A stretch of 64,000 bases of DNA. Source: an uncultured Paracoccaceae bacterium. GTDB taxonomy: Bacteria; Pseudomonadota; Alphaproteobacteria; Rhodobacterales; Rhodobacteraceae. The stretch lies in assembly GCA_913061275.1 (NCBI GenBank), contig CAJXSR010000002.1, forward strand, positions 62,001 through 126,000, given 5' to 3'. The notes beneath the pieces were generated by a model, which was given only the letters and a program-made list of their open reading frames with translations, ran no database searches and was not told the DNA's origin. This document shows positions 5,968-15,238 of the stretch, in pieces. How positions within the stretch are numbered: position 1 is the stretch's first letter; the number at the start of each line of letters is the position of its first letter. The position numbers and the translations under genes were made by a program.

Positions 5968-8592
5968 TTAATCAGCTTTCTTGGCTGCAGGTTTCTTTTT
6001 AGCAGCCGGCTTTTTCTTAGCCGCTACTTTTTTCTTGGCCGCAGGTTTTTTCTTTGGGGCTGCTTTTCGTTTACCTTTGGTCGCGGCTTTTGCATTCACT
6101 AATTCAACCGCTTGTTCCAGCGTAATATCTGTAGGTTCAATTTCTTTTGGTAAAGTCGCATTGATTTTGCCCCATTTTACATAGGGGCCATAACGGCCAT
6201 CCATTACGTTTAATGCGCCACCTTCTTCAGGGTGTTCGCCCAATTCTTTTAACGGTGCTACAGCAGTCCCGCGCCCAGTTTTATTGGCTTTTTCAGTTAT
6301 CAGTTCAATCGCGCGGTTCATGCCGATGATAAACACCTCTTCGGGGTCTTTGATATTGGCATAGATTTTCTGCGCGGTCTTTTTGCCCTCTTCCAGTGGT
6401 TTTTGCCACATTACATATGGGCCGTAACGCCCGATGGCCGCATCAATGTGACCACCTTCGGGGTGATCGCCCACACGGCGCGGTAAGGATAGAAGTAACA
6501 AAGCGCGTTCTAAATTTACCGTTGATAAATCGCTGCCTTTGGTGATGGACGCGCGCGGTGGTTTTGGGTTTTCCTCTGTCGCATCGCCACGTTGTACATA
6601 GGGGCCAAAGCGGCCAGTGCGCAATGTTATCGCTAGGCCATTTTCGTCGACACCTAATTCTTTACCGTCTGGGCCTGCAATATCGCCTCCTTCAACTTCA
6701 CCAGTGATTGGGCGGGTGTAGCGGCATTCAGGATAATTTGAACACCCGATAAATGCCCCACCTGATCGCGCGGTGCGCATTGATAAACGGCCATTTCCAC
6801 AGTTTTTACAAATACGCGGATCAGTGCCATCTTCTGTTGCTGGAAACAGATGTGGTTCCAGATATTCGTTGATTTTTTCTAATACTTCAGTGATCCGAAG
6901 GTCGGCAGTTTCTGCTATTGCCGCAGAGAAATCACGCCAGAAACGCCCTAGAACATCTTTATAGTTTTCGCGCCCACCCGAAATATCATCCAGTTCTTCT
7001 TCCAATCCAGCTGTGAAATTATAGCTGACATATTGGCGGAAATAATTTTCCAGAAACGCTGTTACAAGGCGACCTTTATCTTCGGGGATCAGGCGCTTGT
7101 TTTCTGAGCGCACATACTCGCGGGTCTGGATTGTGGTAACAATCGATGCATAGGTTGACGGGCGACCAATGCCCAGCTCTTCCATACGTTTTACCAATGA
7201 TGCTTCTGTATAACGCGGCGGCGGTTGTGTGAAATGTTGTTCTGGTGTGATTGATTTTTTATCGGTCTGATCGCCTGCTGTCATTTGCGGCAACCGTTTG
7301 TCATTATCATCGACAACCGTATCATCACGACCTTCTTCGTAAACTTTTAAAAATCCTTCAAAAATAACGACTTGCCCAGTTGCACGCAGGCCAATTTGCC
7401 CGTCTGATGATGTGATATCCACCGTGGTACGTTCCATACGCGCACTAGACATCTGGCTGGCAATAGTGCGTTTCCAGATCAGGTCATATAGTTTGCGTTG
7501 GTCTGCTTCTAGGCGTGATAGGCTGTCTGGCTTGGCTGACATATCAGTTGGGCGAATACATTCGTGAGCTTCTTGTGCGTTCTTGGCTTTATTTTTGTAA
7601 ACGCGTGGTTCTTTTGATACAAATTCGGCGCCGTAAAACCCTTTGATTGCTTCACGCGCCGCAGTAACCGCTTCGGGGGCCATATCAATACCGTCGGTAC
7701 GCATGTATGTGATGTAACCTGCTTCATATAGACGTTGTGCCACTGACATGGTTTGGCGGGCACCAAAACCAAACTTGCGACTGGCTTCTTGTTGCAATGT
7801 TGAGGTCATGAAAGGGGCAGACGGGTTGCGATTCGCAGGTTTTGCTTCAACAGATGCAACGGTTAGGTCACGCGTGTTTACTGCTTGTACCGCAAGTTCG
7901 GCGGCGGCTTTATTTTCAATATCGAATTTTTCAAGCTTTTTGCCTGCAAGACTACGTAGGTTGGCTTCAAATGTTTGGCCGCGCGGTGTGGTAAGAAGTG
8001 TTTTCACAGACCAATATTCACGGTTTTTGAACGCTTCAATTTCCATCTCACGCTCAACAATTAGCCGTAAAGTTACCGATTGTACGCGCCCTGCAGATTT
8101 GGCCCCAGGCAGTTTGCGCCATAAAACTGGCGACAGATTAAAGCCGACCAAGTAATCCAATGCGCGGCGCGCAAGATAAGCCTCAACCAGTTCCATATCT
8201 ACTTCTCGCGGGGCTTTCATCGCGGTGGTGACAGCGGGCTTGGTAATAGCGTTGAACACAACACGGCTAACGGGGGTAGATTTATTGATGGCTTTACGTT
8301 TGCGCAAAGTTTCTTCTAAGTGCCATGAAATAGCTTCGCCTTCACGGTCAGGGTCGGTCGCGAGTATCAGTTCATTGTCATCTTTGAGCGCGTCAACAAT
8401 CGCTTTGATATGTTTTTTGCTGTCGGTACCAACTTCCCACTTCATTTCAAATTCATTGTCGGTATCAACCGAACCATTTTTGGGCGGCAGGTCGCGAACG
8501 TGACCGTAAGATGCTAATACTACGTAGTCATCGCCCAAATATTTATTAATGGTTTTGGCCTTGGCGGGGGACTCTACGACAACAACTGGCAT
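5968..8592 (-). CDS. topA: DNA topoisomerase I
   Basis: This 874-residue type IA topoisomerase relaxes negative supercoils. The TOPRIM domain is at the N-terminus (ESPAKAKTI near residue 8; DPDREGEAISWHL near 85-97), and the tyrosine motif GYITYMRTDG is near residue 295. A four-cysteine zinc ribbon (CKNCG...CSNYPEC) lies near 590-620, followed by repeated GRYGPYV-type C-terminal modules. The last 25 residues are a Lys/Ala-rich tail with repeated AAKKKPAAKKK units, typical of alphaproteobacterial TopA and probably DNA-binding. A TTGACA sequence on the minus strand at 8657-8662 is a possible -35 element. dprA lies immediately upstream in the same direction. Confidence 0.97.
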   Translation of the reverse strand: MPVVVVESPAKAKTINKYLGDDYVVLASYGHVRDLPPKNGSVDTDNEFEMKWEVGTDSKKHIKAIVDALKDDNELILATDPDREGEAISWHLEETLRKRKAINKSTPVSRVVFNAITKPAVTTAMKAPREVDMELVEAYLARRALDYLVGFNLSPVLWRKLPGAKSAGRVQSVTLRLIVEREMEIEAFKNREYWSVKTLLTTPRGQTFEANLRSLAGKKLEKFDIENKAAAELAVQAVNTRDLTVASVEAKPANRNPSAPFMTSTLQQEASRKFGFGARQTMSVAQRLYEAGYITYMRTDGIDMAPEAVTAAREAIKGFYGAEFVSKEPRVYKNKAKNAQEAHECIRPTDMSAKPDSLSRLEADQRKLYDLIWKRTIASQMSSARMERTTVDITSSDGQIGLRATGQVVIFEGFLKVYEEGRDDTVVDDNDKRLPQMTAGDQTDKKSITPEQHFTQPPPRYTEASLVKRMEELGIGRPSTYASIVTTIQTREYVRSENKRLIPEDKGRLVTAFLENYFRQYVSYNFTAGLEEELDDISGGRENYKDVLGRFWRDFSAAIAETADLRITEVLEKINEYLEPHLFPATEDGTDPRICKNCGNGRLSMRTARSGGAFIGCSNYPECRYTRPITGEVEGGDIAGPDGKELGVDENGLAITLRTGRFGPYVQRGDATEENPKPPRASITKGSDLSTVNLERALLLLSLPRRVGDHPEGGHIDAAIGRYGPYVMWQKPLEEGKKTAQKIYANIKDPEEVFIIGMNRAIELITEKANKTGRGTAVAPLKELGEHPEEGGALNVMDGRYGPYVKWGKINATLPKEIEPTDITLEQAVELVNAKAATKGKRKAAPKKKPAAKKKVAAKKKPAAKKKPAAKKAD

Positions 8593-8714
8593 TAAATTTC
8601 CTTAACGATTCACGGGTATCCGTTGGGCGCAATAGATGTGTCGGCTTTGGGGTGATTGTCAATGGGTTGAATTTTATGACCTGAACTTTACAATAAAGCG
8701 CGGTGTTTCTACCG

Positions 8715-9833
8715 CTAAGACGCAAGGGCTAGCATACCGCCCGGTTGACGTTCAATTTGCCCCTTCATTTCTAAATCCATCAAGTGTTGTGCAACAGTAC
8801 AAGCAGGCAGGCCACTGTCGCGGATCACAATATCTTCTGTAATTGCAGAGGCACTTAGTAAGGTCAGGATTTTCGCGTGTGCTTCCGCTGTTGGGATGTC
8901 CATGACTTTGTTGCGTGTGATAATTTTAGTATGCTTAGGGTGTGTTGTAATGGTCAGTGCACCAATTACATCCTTCGCGGAACGCACAAGTACCGCCCCA
9001 TCGCGTATTAAAAAATTACACCCTGCTGCGCGCCCATCAAAAGGATGGCCGGGTATGGCCATCACATCGCGCCCAATATCAAGTGCATTGCGTGCTGTTA
9101 TTAGGCTGCCTGATCTTGCAGCCCCTTCCATTACCACAACTGCCTGCGCCAAACCTGCAATAATGCGATTGCGCATAGGGAAATGGCGGGCTTGGGGAAT
9201 TAGCCCTGCAGGTTGTTCGGTTAACAGAATGCCGTTATCGGGGATGTCTTGATATAGCTGTTGATTTTCACGCGGATAATACACATCCAAACCGCCTGCA
9301 ACCACGGCAATGGTACCTTGTTTCAGTGTAGCTTGATGTGCTGACGCATCAATACCACGTGCAAGCCCAGATAAAACACTATAACCCGCTTTCGCTAGGC
9401 CTTCTGCGATTGTTTGGGTCATGCGGCGCCCCAAACTAGATGCGTTTCGTGCGCCAACTATTGCGATGGTAGGTTTGGCAAGACAAGACAAATTGCCTTT
9501 TGCCCATAGCAATGGTGGGGCATCTGATGTTTGTGCCAAAAGCGCTGGGTAGTCACGCGATCCAATACAAAGTGGCTGGTACCCCTTGTGTTGCGCTTCA
9601 ATAAATTCAGCTTCGGCTATATCAAACGGGCAAACAGCGTAATTACTGACGCCTGCCTGTTTTGCGATAAGCGGCAATGCCGCAAGAGCGGCCGTTACCG
9701 TTTCATGAGTACGCAACAACCGATGAAATGTGGTAGGCCCAACACGTCGAGACCGGATTAGGCGTATCCAGTTGATATAATCCGTTTGTGTTTTCGGCAG
9801 TTGGTCGAGAGGCAGAGCAGTTTGTGTCATCAT
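8715..9833 (-). CDS. dprA: DNA-processing protein DprA
   Basis: This 372-residue protein binds single-stranded DNA and loads RecA during natural transformation. The Rossmann-like core shows IAIVGARNASSLGRRMT, VLSGLARGIDASAHQATL and a long conserved block MRNRIIAGLAQAVVVME continuing to SGSLITA. A C-terminal winged-helix (DML1-like) segment occupies roughly residues 300-372. The pair dprA-topA is a common alphaproteobacterial neighbourhood. Two adjacent ATG codons (9833 and 9830) could serve as start. Other competence genes are not in the window. Confidence 0.95.
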   Translation of the reverse strand: MMTQTALPLDQLPKTQTDYINWIRLIRSRRVGPTTFHRLLRTHETVTAALAALPLIAKQAGVSNYAVCPFDIAEAEFIEAQHKGYQPLCIGSRDYPALLAQTSDAPPLLWAKGNLSCLAKPTIAIVGARNASSLGRRMTQTIAEGLAKAGYSVLSGLARGIDASAHQATLKQGTIAVVAGGLDVYYPRENQQLYQDIPDNGILLTEQPAGLIPQARHFPMRNRIIAGLAQAVVVMEGAARSGSLITARNALDIGRDVMAIPGHPFDGRAAGCNFLIRDGAVLVRSAKDVIGALTITTHPKHTKIITRNKVMDIPTAEAHAKILTLLSASAITEDIVIRDSGLPACTVAQHLMDLEMKGQIERQPGGMLALAS

Positions 9834-10025
9834 TCACAAACTCTGCCAGATCGTTATTAACAGATAGTGAATCGCATAACATTATTTACTCTACAATGTA
9901 GGGACATGGGTTAATCTGCCAAGTGGTATAGGTTGGAATAAAATACTAAACTAGTTTACTGGTATAATTTTCGATCAAATATTTTATAATTATTTCAATG
10001 TCTTGAAGTATAATATATTCTAATA

Positions 10026-11453
10026 TTAAACCTGTGATCCACCTATCGTCAGACCACCAATCAGAAGCGTTGGTTGCCCAACTCCAACAGGTACCCATTG
10101 CCCTGCTTTGCCGCAGTTGCCCATGCCAGGGTCTAGTGCCATGTCATTTCCAATAGCACGAATGTTCTTAAGCGCAGTCGCACCATCCCCAATCAATGTG
10201 GCGCCTTTGACGGGCGCGCCTAGTTTCCCATTCACTACGCGGTAGGCTTCGGTGCAGGAAAATACGAATTTGCCGTTGGTTATGTCAACCTGCCCACCAC
10301 CAAACCCCACAGCGTAAACGCCATCTTTGATCTGCGATACAATATCTTCAGGTGCCGCATCCCCGCCTAGCATATAAGTATTGGTCATGCGCGGCATTGG
10401 TGTGTGTGCATAACTTTCACGCCGCCCGTTGCCAGTAGGATCTACACCCATCAGCCGCGCATTTTGGCGATCTTGCATCAACCCCACCAGAATGCCGTCC
10501 TCAATCAGAACGTTTTTGGCCGATTGTGTGCCTTCATCATCAAAACTAATCGAGCCACGACGATCGGGAATAGTGCCATCATCCAGTACCGTTACGCCCT
10601 TGGCAGCCACACGCTGCCCCATTAATCCTGCAAAGGCGGATGTTTTCTTACGGTTAAAATCGCCTTCTAACCCATGGCCCACCGCCTCATGTAATAAAAT
10701 TCCAGGCCAGCCATTGCCAAGGGCTACATCAAACGCACCTGCGGGGGCAGGGATTGCATCTAAATTAACCAATGCGATACGCAAAGCTTCTTTTGCCGTT
10801 ACTTTCCAATGGTCGGATTGCATAAGCCCTGACAATCCGTAACGACCGCCACCGCCTGCGCTGCCCGTTTCACGCCTGCCATCCTGTTCAACGATTATAC
10901 TGATGTTCAGACGGGTTAGTGGGCGGCTGTCACGCACACGCGTACCTTCTAGCCGCAGAATTTCCACTTCTTGCAACGAGGCAGTAAGTGACGCAGAAAC
11001 TTGTATCACCCGTTTGTCCAGTGACCGCGCAAAATCATCAATTTCTTGCAGGGTTTCGATCTTCACAGAAAACTCAGCATCCGCCATCGGGTCTGCGTCG
11101 GTATATAATCGTTGATTTGTTGGGATCGGCGCATCAGCCCATGTACCACCGCCACTGCCAACGGCCAATCGCGCGGTTTCAGACGCGCGCTTTAATGCAT
11201 TAATATTCATCACGGTGGAATGGGCGTAACCCGCCGTTTCGCCGCGCACAGCCCGTAATCCAAAACCTTCAGAGGCATCGTATGATGCAGTTTTCAACTT
11301 CCCATCATCAAAAACCAATGCTTCAGAACTACGGCGTTCAAGAAATAATTCGCCATCATCGGCCCCTTGAACGGCGTCTCTTAGAACTTTTATAGCTTCA
11401 TTTTCATCAAATGAGCTTTCAAAAGGCGAAAAAGGTTTTGTTTGTCTGGTCAA
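10026..11453 (-). CDS. tldD: metalloprotease TldD
   Basis: The 475-residue protein belongs to the TldD/PmbA family. With TldE (PmbA) it forms a heterodimeric zinc protease that trims unstructured peptides and modified peptide antibiotics such as microcin B17. The zinc motif HEAVGHGLEGDF (HExxxH) is visible in the centre, and the C-terminal segment ends GGLTIGGSQV as expected for TldD. No tldE partner is in the window. It diverges from the cytochrome oxidase operon, a typical Rhodobacterales position. Confidence 0.95.
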   Translation of the reverse strand: MTRQTKPFSPFESSFDENEAIKVLRDAVQGADDGELFLERRSSEALVFDDGKLKTASYDASEGFGLRAVRGETAGYAHSTVMNINALKRASETARLAVGSGGGTWADAPIPTNQRLYTDADPMADAEFSVKIETLQEIDDFARSLDKRVIQVSASLTASLQEVEILRLEGTRVRDSRPLTRLNISIIVEQDGRRETGSAGGGGRYGLSGLMQSDHWKVTAKEALRIALVNLDAIPAPAGAFDVALGNGWPGILLHEAVGHGLEGDFNRKKTSAFAGLMGQRVAAKGVTVLDDGTIPDRRGSISFDDEGTQSAKNVLIEDGILVGLMQDRQNARLMGVDPTGNGRRESYAHTPMPRMTNTYMLGGDAAPEDIVSQIKDGVYAVGFGGGQVDITNGKFVFSCTEAYRVVNGKLGAPVKGATLIGDGATALKNIRAIGNDMALDPGMGNCGKAGQWVPVGVGQPTLLIGGLTIGGSQV

Positions 11454-11631
11454 AATGCACTGTCCTTGATAGGTGTTCTTTATGATAAGCGGCGCAATGC
11501 CGCAAAGGGAAAGCTTGTCTCTGGGGCGATATTATGGTTTTTCAGTCCAAGGACACAACAGGGATTCTGTCGCTTTGCGCGATTTGGGTTTAATAAGGGC
11601 AAAAGCCCGTAGCGAAAACAGGAATGAACGC

Positions 11632-12546
11632 ATGTCAGTTGCAAAGATTTTTAATGCCGTTTCAACAGCCTTAGTCGGCCTTATGGTATCTGGTAGCGCA
11701 TTTGCGCAAGAAGCTATGGAAGTACTTGGAAAGCCGGTTGATAAAGCGATTAACTTTCAAACGCCTGCTACTGAAGTAATGCGCGACATTATCTGGCTGG
11801 ATAATTTTCTACTGGTTATTATTACGGTTATCACAATATTTGTTACGCTATTATTGGCGATTGTTGTGGTGAAATTTAACAGACGTGCAAACCCAGTAGC
11901 AGCAACATTCACACATAACTCTGCCTTGGAAGTCGCTTGGACGATTGTTCCGATCATTATTCTGATTGCAATAATTCCGCCATCTCTAAAACTTCTGTTC
12001 AAGCAACAGGAAATCCCTGCTGCTGACATTACAATTAAAGCTACAGGCAACCAGTGGTACTGGACGCATGAGTATGTGGATCACGGATTTGAATTTGACA
12101 GCTATATGATTGGCCATCCCGCAACATTGGCTGATGATGATGGTGAACAAGCCTTTAAAAAATCACCTGCTGTTATGGCCGCGTTGAAAGAAAACGGCTT
12201 TAACGATGATGAGTTTTTACTGGCAACAGATACATCCGTTGTTGTTCCAGTGAACAAAACAATCGTTGTACAGGTAACGGGCGCAGATGTGATCCATTCA
12301 TGGACGATCCCTGCGTTTGGTGTTAAACAAGATGCCGTTCCGGGTCGTTTGGCGGAACTTTGGTTCAAAGCTGAAAAAGAAGGTGTTTATTTCGGACAGT
12401 GTTCAGAGCTGTGCGGTAAGGATCATACTTATATGCCTATTACTGTAAAAGTTGTGAGCCAAGAAGAATACGAAGCTTGGCTGGACGGTGCAATTACCGA
12501 ATATGCGGGCACACCACGCACAATAACAGTCGCGAACGCAAACTAA
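11632..12546 (+). CDS. ctaC: cytochrome c oxidase subunit II
   Basis: This 304-residue subunit carries the CuA centre that accepts electrons from cytochrome c in aa3 oxidase. It has a signal peptide (MSVAKIFNAV to GSAFA), two membrane helices (about 45-70 and 90-112) and a periplasmic cupredoxin domain. The CuA motif CSELCGKDHTYM and the upstream ligand His in DVIHSW are intact, as is the aromatic QWYWTHEY. The frame is open back to 11473, but ATG 11632 gives a good signal peptide and has a GGA eight bases upstream. It is the first gene of the ctaC-ctaB-coxF-ctaG-ctaE operon. Confidence 0.96.
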   Translation: MSVAKIFNAVSTALVGLMVSGSAFAQEAMEVLGKPVDKAINFQTPATEVMRDIIWLDNFLLVIITVITIFVTLLLAIVVVKFNRRANPVAATFTHNSALEVAWTIVPIIILIAIIPPSLKLLFKQQEIPAADITIKATGNQWYWTHEYVDHGFEFDSYMIGHPATLADDDGEQAFKKSPAVMAALKENGFNDDEFLLATDTSVVVPVNKTIVVQVTGADVIHSWTIPAFGVKQDAVPGRLAELWFKAEKEGVYFGQCSELCGKDHTYMPITVKVVSQEEYEAWLDGAITEYAGTPRTITVANAN

Positions 12547-12600
12547 TAATCCAACCATAACGGGCCTGTGCTGCCCGTTTCATATTTTGGATAGATAACA

Positions 12601-13551
12601 ATGGCAGATGCTAGTGTGATAGAGACTGGACATGAGGCCGATTTTGGCGACTATGTTGCGTTGCTAAAGCCGCGTGTTATGTCTTTGGTTGTTTTTACGG
12701 CTCTTGTCGGGCTGTTGGTGGCACCTGTTTCTGTTAACCCTGTGATTGGCTTTGCATCTATTCTATTTATCGCAATAGGCGGTGGTGCCTCTGGTGCGCT
12801 TAATATGTGGTGGGATGCGGATATTGATGCGGTCATGAAGCGCACACAGGGCCGTCCAGTGCCTTCAGGGCGCGTTACTGGCAACAATGCAATGATATTC
12901 GGGCTTTGGCTGTCGGTCATCGCTGTGCTGATGCTGGGCCTGACCGCAAATTACCTTGCCGCTGGCCTATTGGCATTCACGATCTTTTTCTATGCAGTGG
13001 TTTACACTATGTGGTTAAAACGCTCAACGCCGCAAAATATCGTAATTGGCGGTGCGGCGGGCGCATTTCCCCCAATGATCGGCTGGGCTGTGGCAACGGG
13101 TAGCGTTGGCATCGAAAGTATATTGATGTTCGCCCTTATATTCATGTGGACGCCACCACATTTCTGGGCCTTGGCCCTATTTATGAACCAGGATTATAGC
13201 AAAGCAGGTGTGCCGATGTTGACAGTGACACATGGCAAACGCGTTACACGCAATCATATACTTGTTTATACAATCGCTTTGGTACCATTTGCCTTGGCCA
13301 TTGCGTTTACCAGTATTGGTGGCCCGCTTTATTTTGCTGTTTCATTGGTTTTGAATGCCCTGTTTCTAAAAGGGGCTTATGATATATGGAAGCGACAAGA
13401 AGAACAGGCTGAAACAGATAACTATGCAACAGAACGTAAGGTTTTTCGTATTTCTTTATATTACCTATTCTTACATTTCGCTCTTTTGTTGGTTGAAGCA
13501 ACGGTCAAAGGTTTTGGCTATAATATGGCCGCTTGGCCTCAGTGGATATAA
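12601..13551 (+). CDS. ctaB: protoheme IX farnesyltransferase (heme O synthase)
   Basis: A 316-residue UbiA-family membrane enzyme that attaches the farnesyl group to heme B, the first step to heme A for the aa3 oxidase. The prenyl-diphosphate-binding motif NMWWDADIDAVMKRTQGRP is near residues 66-85, and about nine membrane helices are predicted. The start is preceded by a 54-base gap from ctaC. It is followed three bases later by coxF. Confidence 0.96.
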   Translation: MADASVIETGHEADFGDYVALLKPRVMSLVVFTALVGLLVAPVSVNPVIGFASILFIAIGGGASGALNMWWDADIDAVMKRTQGRPVPSGRVTGNNAMIFGLWLSVIAVLMLGLTANYLAAGLLAFTIFFYAVVYTMWLKRSTPQNIVIGGAAGAFPPMIGWAVATGSVGIESILMFALIFMWTPPHFWALALFMNQDYSKAGVPMLTVTHGKRVTRNHILVYTIALVPFALAIAFTSIGGPLYFAVSLVLNALFLKGAYDIWKRQEEQAETDNYATERKVFRISLYYLFLHFALLLVEATVKGFGYNMAAWPQWI

Positions 13552-13554
13552 AAT

Positions 13555-13734
13555 ATGTCGGGTACAGATAGTAAAATAAGTGACCGCAGGAAGCGTAACA
13601 ATATAATGATCGGTATCGTATTATTCAGTTTTGTTGGTTTAGTTTTTGCAATCACAGTTGCTAAAATGATGGCAGGGCAAAATATGGAAGCGTTCGATCA
13701 CGCTGTGCGTCCAGCATTGGAGCAAGCTGAATGA
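13555..13734 (+). CDS. small cytochrome oxidase-associated membrane protein (CoxF-like)
   Basis: This 59-residue gene fills the space between ctaB and ctaG exactly. It begins MSGTDSKISDRRKRNNIMIG, has one membrane helix (about residues 17-39) and a short polar tail ending in LEQAE. Its TGA overlaps the ctaG start as ATGA. Rhodobacterales ctaB-ctaG operons carry a short CoxF protein of this size and topology in this place. Identification rests on position, size and topology. Confidence 0.85.
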   Translation: MSGTDSKISDRRKRNNIMIGIVLFSFVGLVFAITVAKMMAGQNMEAFDHAVRPALEQAE

Positions 13735-14315
13735 GCCAGAATAAGAATAGTAAACTTGTTGTAAAGCTGACTAGCTTGGTGTTTTTTATGCTGGCAATGT
13801 CCTTTGCCGCAGTGCCATTCTACGACTGGTTTTGCCGTGTCACTGGGTTTGCAGGGGTGCCACAAGTTGCGGCTGAAGCCAGCAGCGAAATACTGGATCA
13901 GGCAATCGAAGTCCGCTTTGACGGGTCGCTTGAGGCTGGTATGCCGTGGCAATTCAAACCTGTTGCCCGCACGATGCAGTTGAAGATCGGCGAAACAGGG
14001 CTTGCATTTTATGAGGCCCATAATCCGACTGATAAAGCTATCGCTGGTACCGCAAGTTTCAACGTATTCCCGTATTCAACGGGGGCGTATTTTACGAAAA
14101 TCGACTGTTTTTGCTTTGAGATGCAGGTTTTGCAACCGGGCGAAACGGTTATGATGCCGGTGACTTTCTATGTTGATCCGGAAATTATTAACGATGACGA
14201 TGCAAAATATGCAAAAACCATCACACTTAGCTACACTTTCCATGTGACAGATTTGCCTGAAGAGCAAGCAAGCCTTGCTTTGGACAGTGAAACCGACATA
14301 AAAACACTACAGTAA
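13731..14315 (+). CDS. ctaG: cytochrome c oxidase assembly protein CtaG/Cox11
   Basis: The 194-residue copper chaperone delivers copper to the CuB site of subunit I. It has one N-terminal membrane helix (about 11-30) and a periplasmic immunoglobulin-like domain. The copper motif CFCF is at residues 126-129, and an additional conserved cysteine, Cys35, follows the helix. It is translationally coupled to coxF and lies 16 bases before ctaE. Confidence 0.96.
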   Translation: MSQNKNSKLVVKLTSLVFFMLAMSFAAVPFYDWFCRVTGFAGVPQVAAEASSEILDQAIEVRFDGSLEAGMPWQFKPVARTMQLKIGETGLAFYEAHNPTDKAIAGTASFNVFPYSTGAYFTKIDCFCFEMQVLQPGETVMMPVTFYVDPEIINDDDAKYAKTITLSYTFHVTDLPEEQASLALDSETDIKTLQ

Positions 14316-14331
14316 TTAAGGGGATTCCACT

Positions 14332-15132
14332 ATGGCGCATGAAAAAAACCATGACTACCACATTTTGCAACCTAGCATTTGGCCGTTCATGGGTGCCGTT
14401 GGCGCATTCGTTATGCTTGCAGGGGCCGTTCTTTGGATGAAAGGCATGACACCGTTTCTGTTTTTTGCGGGTCTAGCAGTAGTGCTATACGTTATGTTCG
14501 CTTGGTGGTCTGAAGTTGTAGATGAATCTCATGTGGGCGATCACACGCCAGTTGTTGTAATTGGTCTGCGCTACGGTGTGATTATGTTCATCATGTCCGA
14601 AGTGATGTTTTTTGCCGCTTGGTTCTGGTCATTCTTCAAACATGCGATGTACCCGATGACTGAAGGGTCGCCCATGATTGATGGTGTATGGCCGCCAATG
14701 GGTATTGAAACCTTTGATCCTTGGCATTTGCCGTTGATGAATACGCTAATCTTGCTGTGTTCTGGGTGCTTATGCACATGGGCGCACCACGCGCTTGCGC
14801 ATGAAAACGATCGCGACGGTTTGAAAAAAGGCCTGATTGGCTCTGTTCTGCTAGGCGTTCTGTTTACAGTTTTCCAAGCCTATGAATATAGCCATGCAGC
14901 ATTCAGCTTCTCTGGTAATATCTACGGTGCTAACTTCTTTATGGCAACCGGCTTTCACGGCTTTCACGTTGTGATCGGAACTATCTTCTTGTTCGTCTGC
15001 TTTATGCGGGCACGCGCTGGCCACTTTACGCAAGAGCGTCATGTAGGGCTGGAAGCGGCCGCTTGGTACTGGCACTTCGTTGACGTAGTATGGTTGTTCC
15101 TATTCTTCGCAGTCTATATCTGGGGCGGCTGA
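14332..15132 (+). CDS. ctaE: cytochrome c oxidase subunit III
   Basis: This 266-residue protein has seven predicted membrane helices and the family hallmarks [13 protein letters not shown], a [11 protein letters not shown] motif and the C-terminal [13 protein letters not shown]. It stabilises the aa3 oxidase and the proton pathway through subunit I. Subunit I (ctaD) is not in the window, as usual in this order. AAGGGG sits ahead of the start. A rho-independent terminator follows. Confidence 0.97.
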   Translation: MAHEKNHDYHILQPSIWPFMGAVGAFVMLAGAVLWMKGMTPFLFFAGLAVVLYVMFAWWSEVVDESHVGDHTPVVVIGLRYGVIMFIMSEVMFFAAWFWSFFKHAMYPMTEGSPMIDGVWPPMGIETFDPWHLPLMNTLILLCSGCLCTWAHHALAHENDRDGLKKGLIGSVLLGVLFTVFQAYEYSHAAFSFSGNIYGANFFMATGFHGFHVVIGTIFLFVCFMRARAGHFTQERHVGLEAAAWYWHFVDVVWLFLFFAVYIWGG

Positions 15133-15160
15133 TAGGCATACCATATTCATGAATTTTAAA

Positions 15161-15189
15161 ACGGGGGTATTTTGTACTCCCGTTTTTTT
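15161..15189 (+). terminator. rho-independent terminator after ctaE
   Basis: ACGGGGGTA (15161-15169) pairs with TACTCCCGT (15175-15183) with one G-U pair and a short TTTTG loop, followed at once by a run of T to 15189. This is the canonical form and probably ends the ctaC-ctaE transcript before the GNAT-like gene. Confidence 0.85.
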
Positions 15190-15238
15190 GTGTTAAGTAA
15201 AATGCATATAATAAAAACATTTTTGAATGGACTAGGAT

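Noticed and set aside
8634-8662. Sigma70 promoter for topA (TTGACA, 17 bases, ACATCT)
   Set aside because: The -35 match is perfect but the -10 match is poor, so I mention it only as a possibility in the topA entry.
11473-11631. Upstream extension of the ctaC reading frame by 53 residues
   Set aside because: It is Arg-rich with no signal peptide; the ATG at 11632 has a good ribosome site and yields a proper signal sequence.
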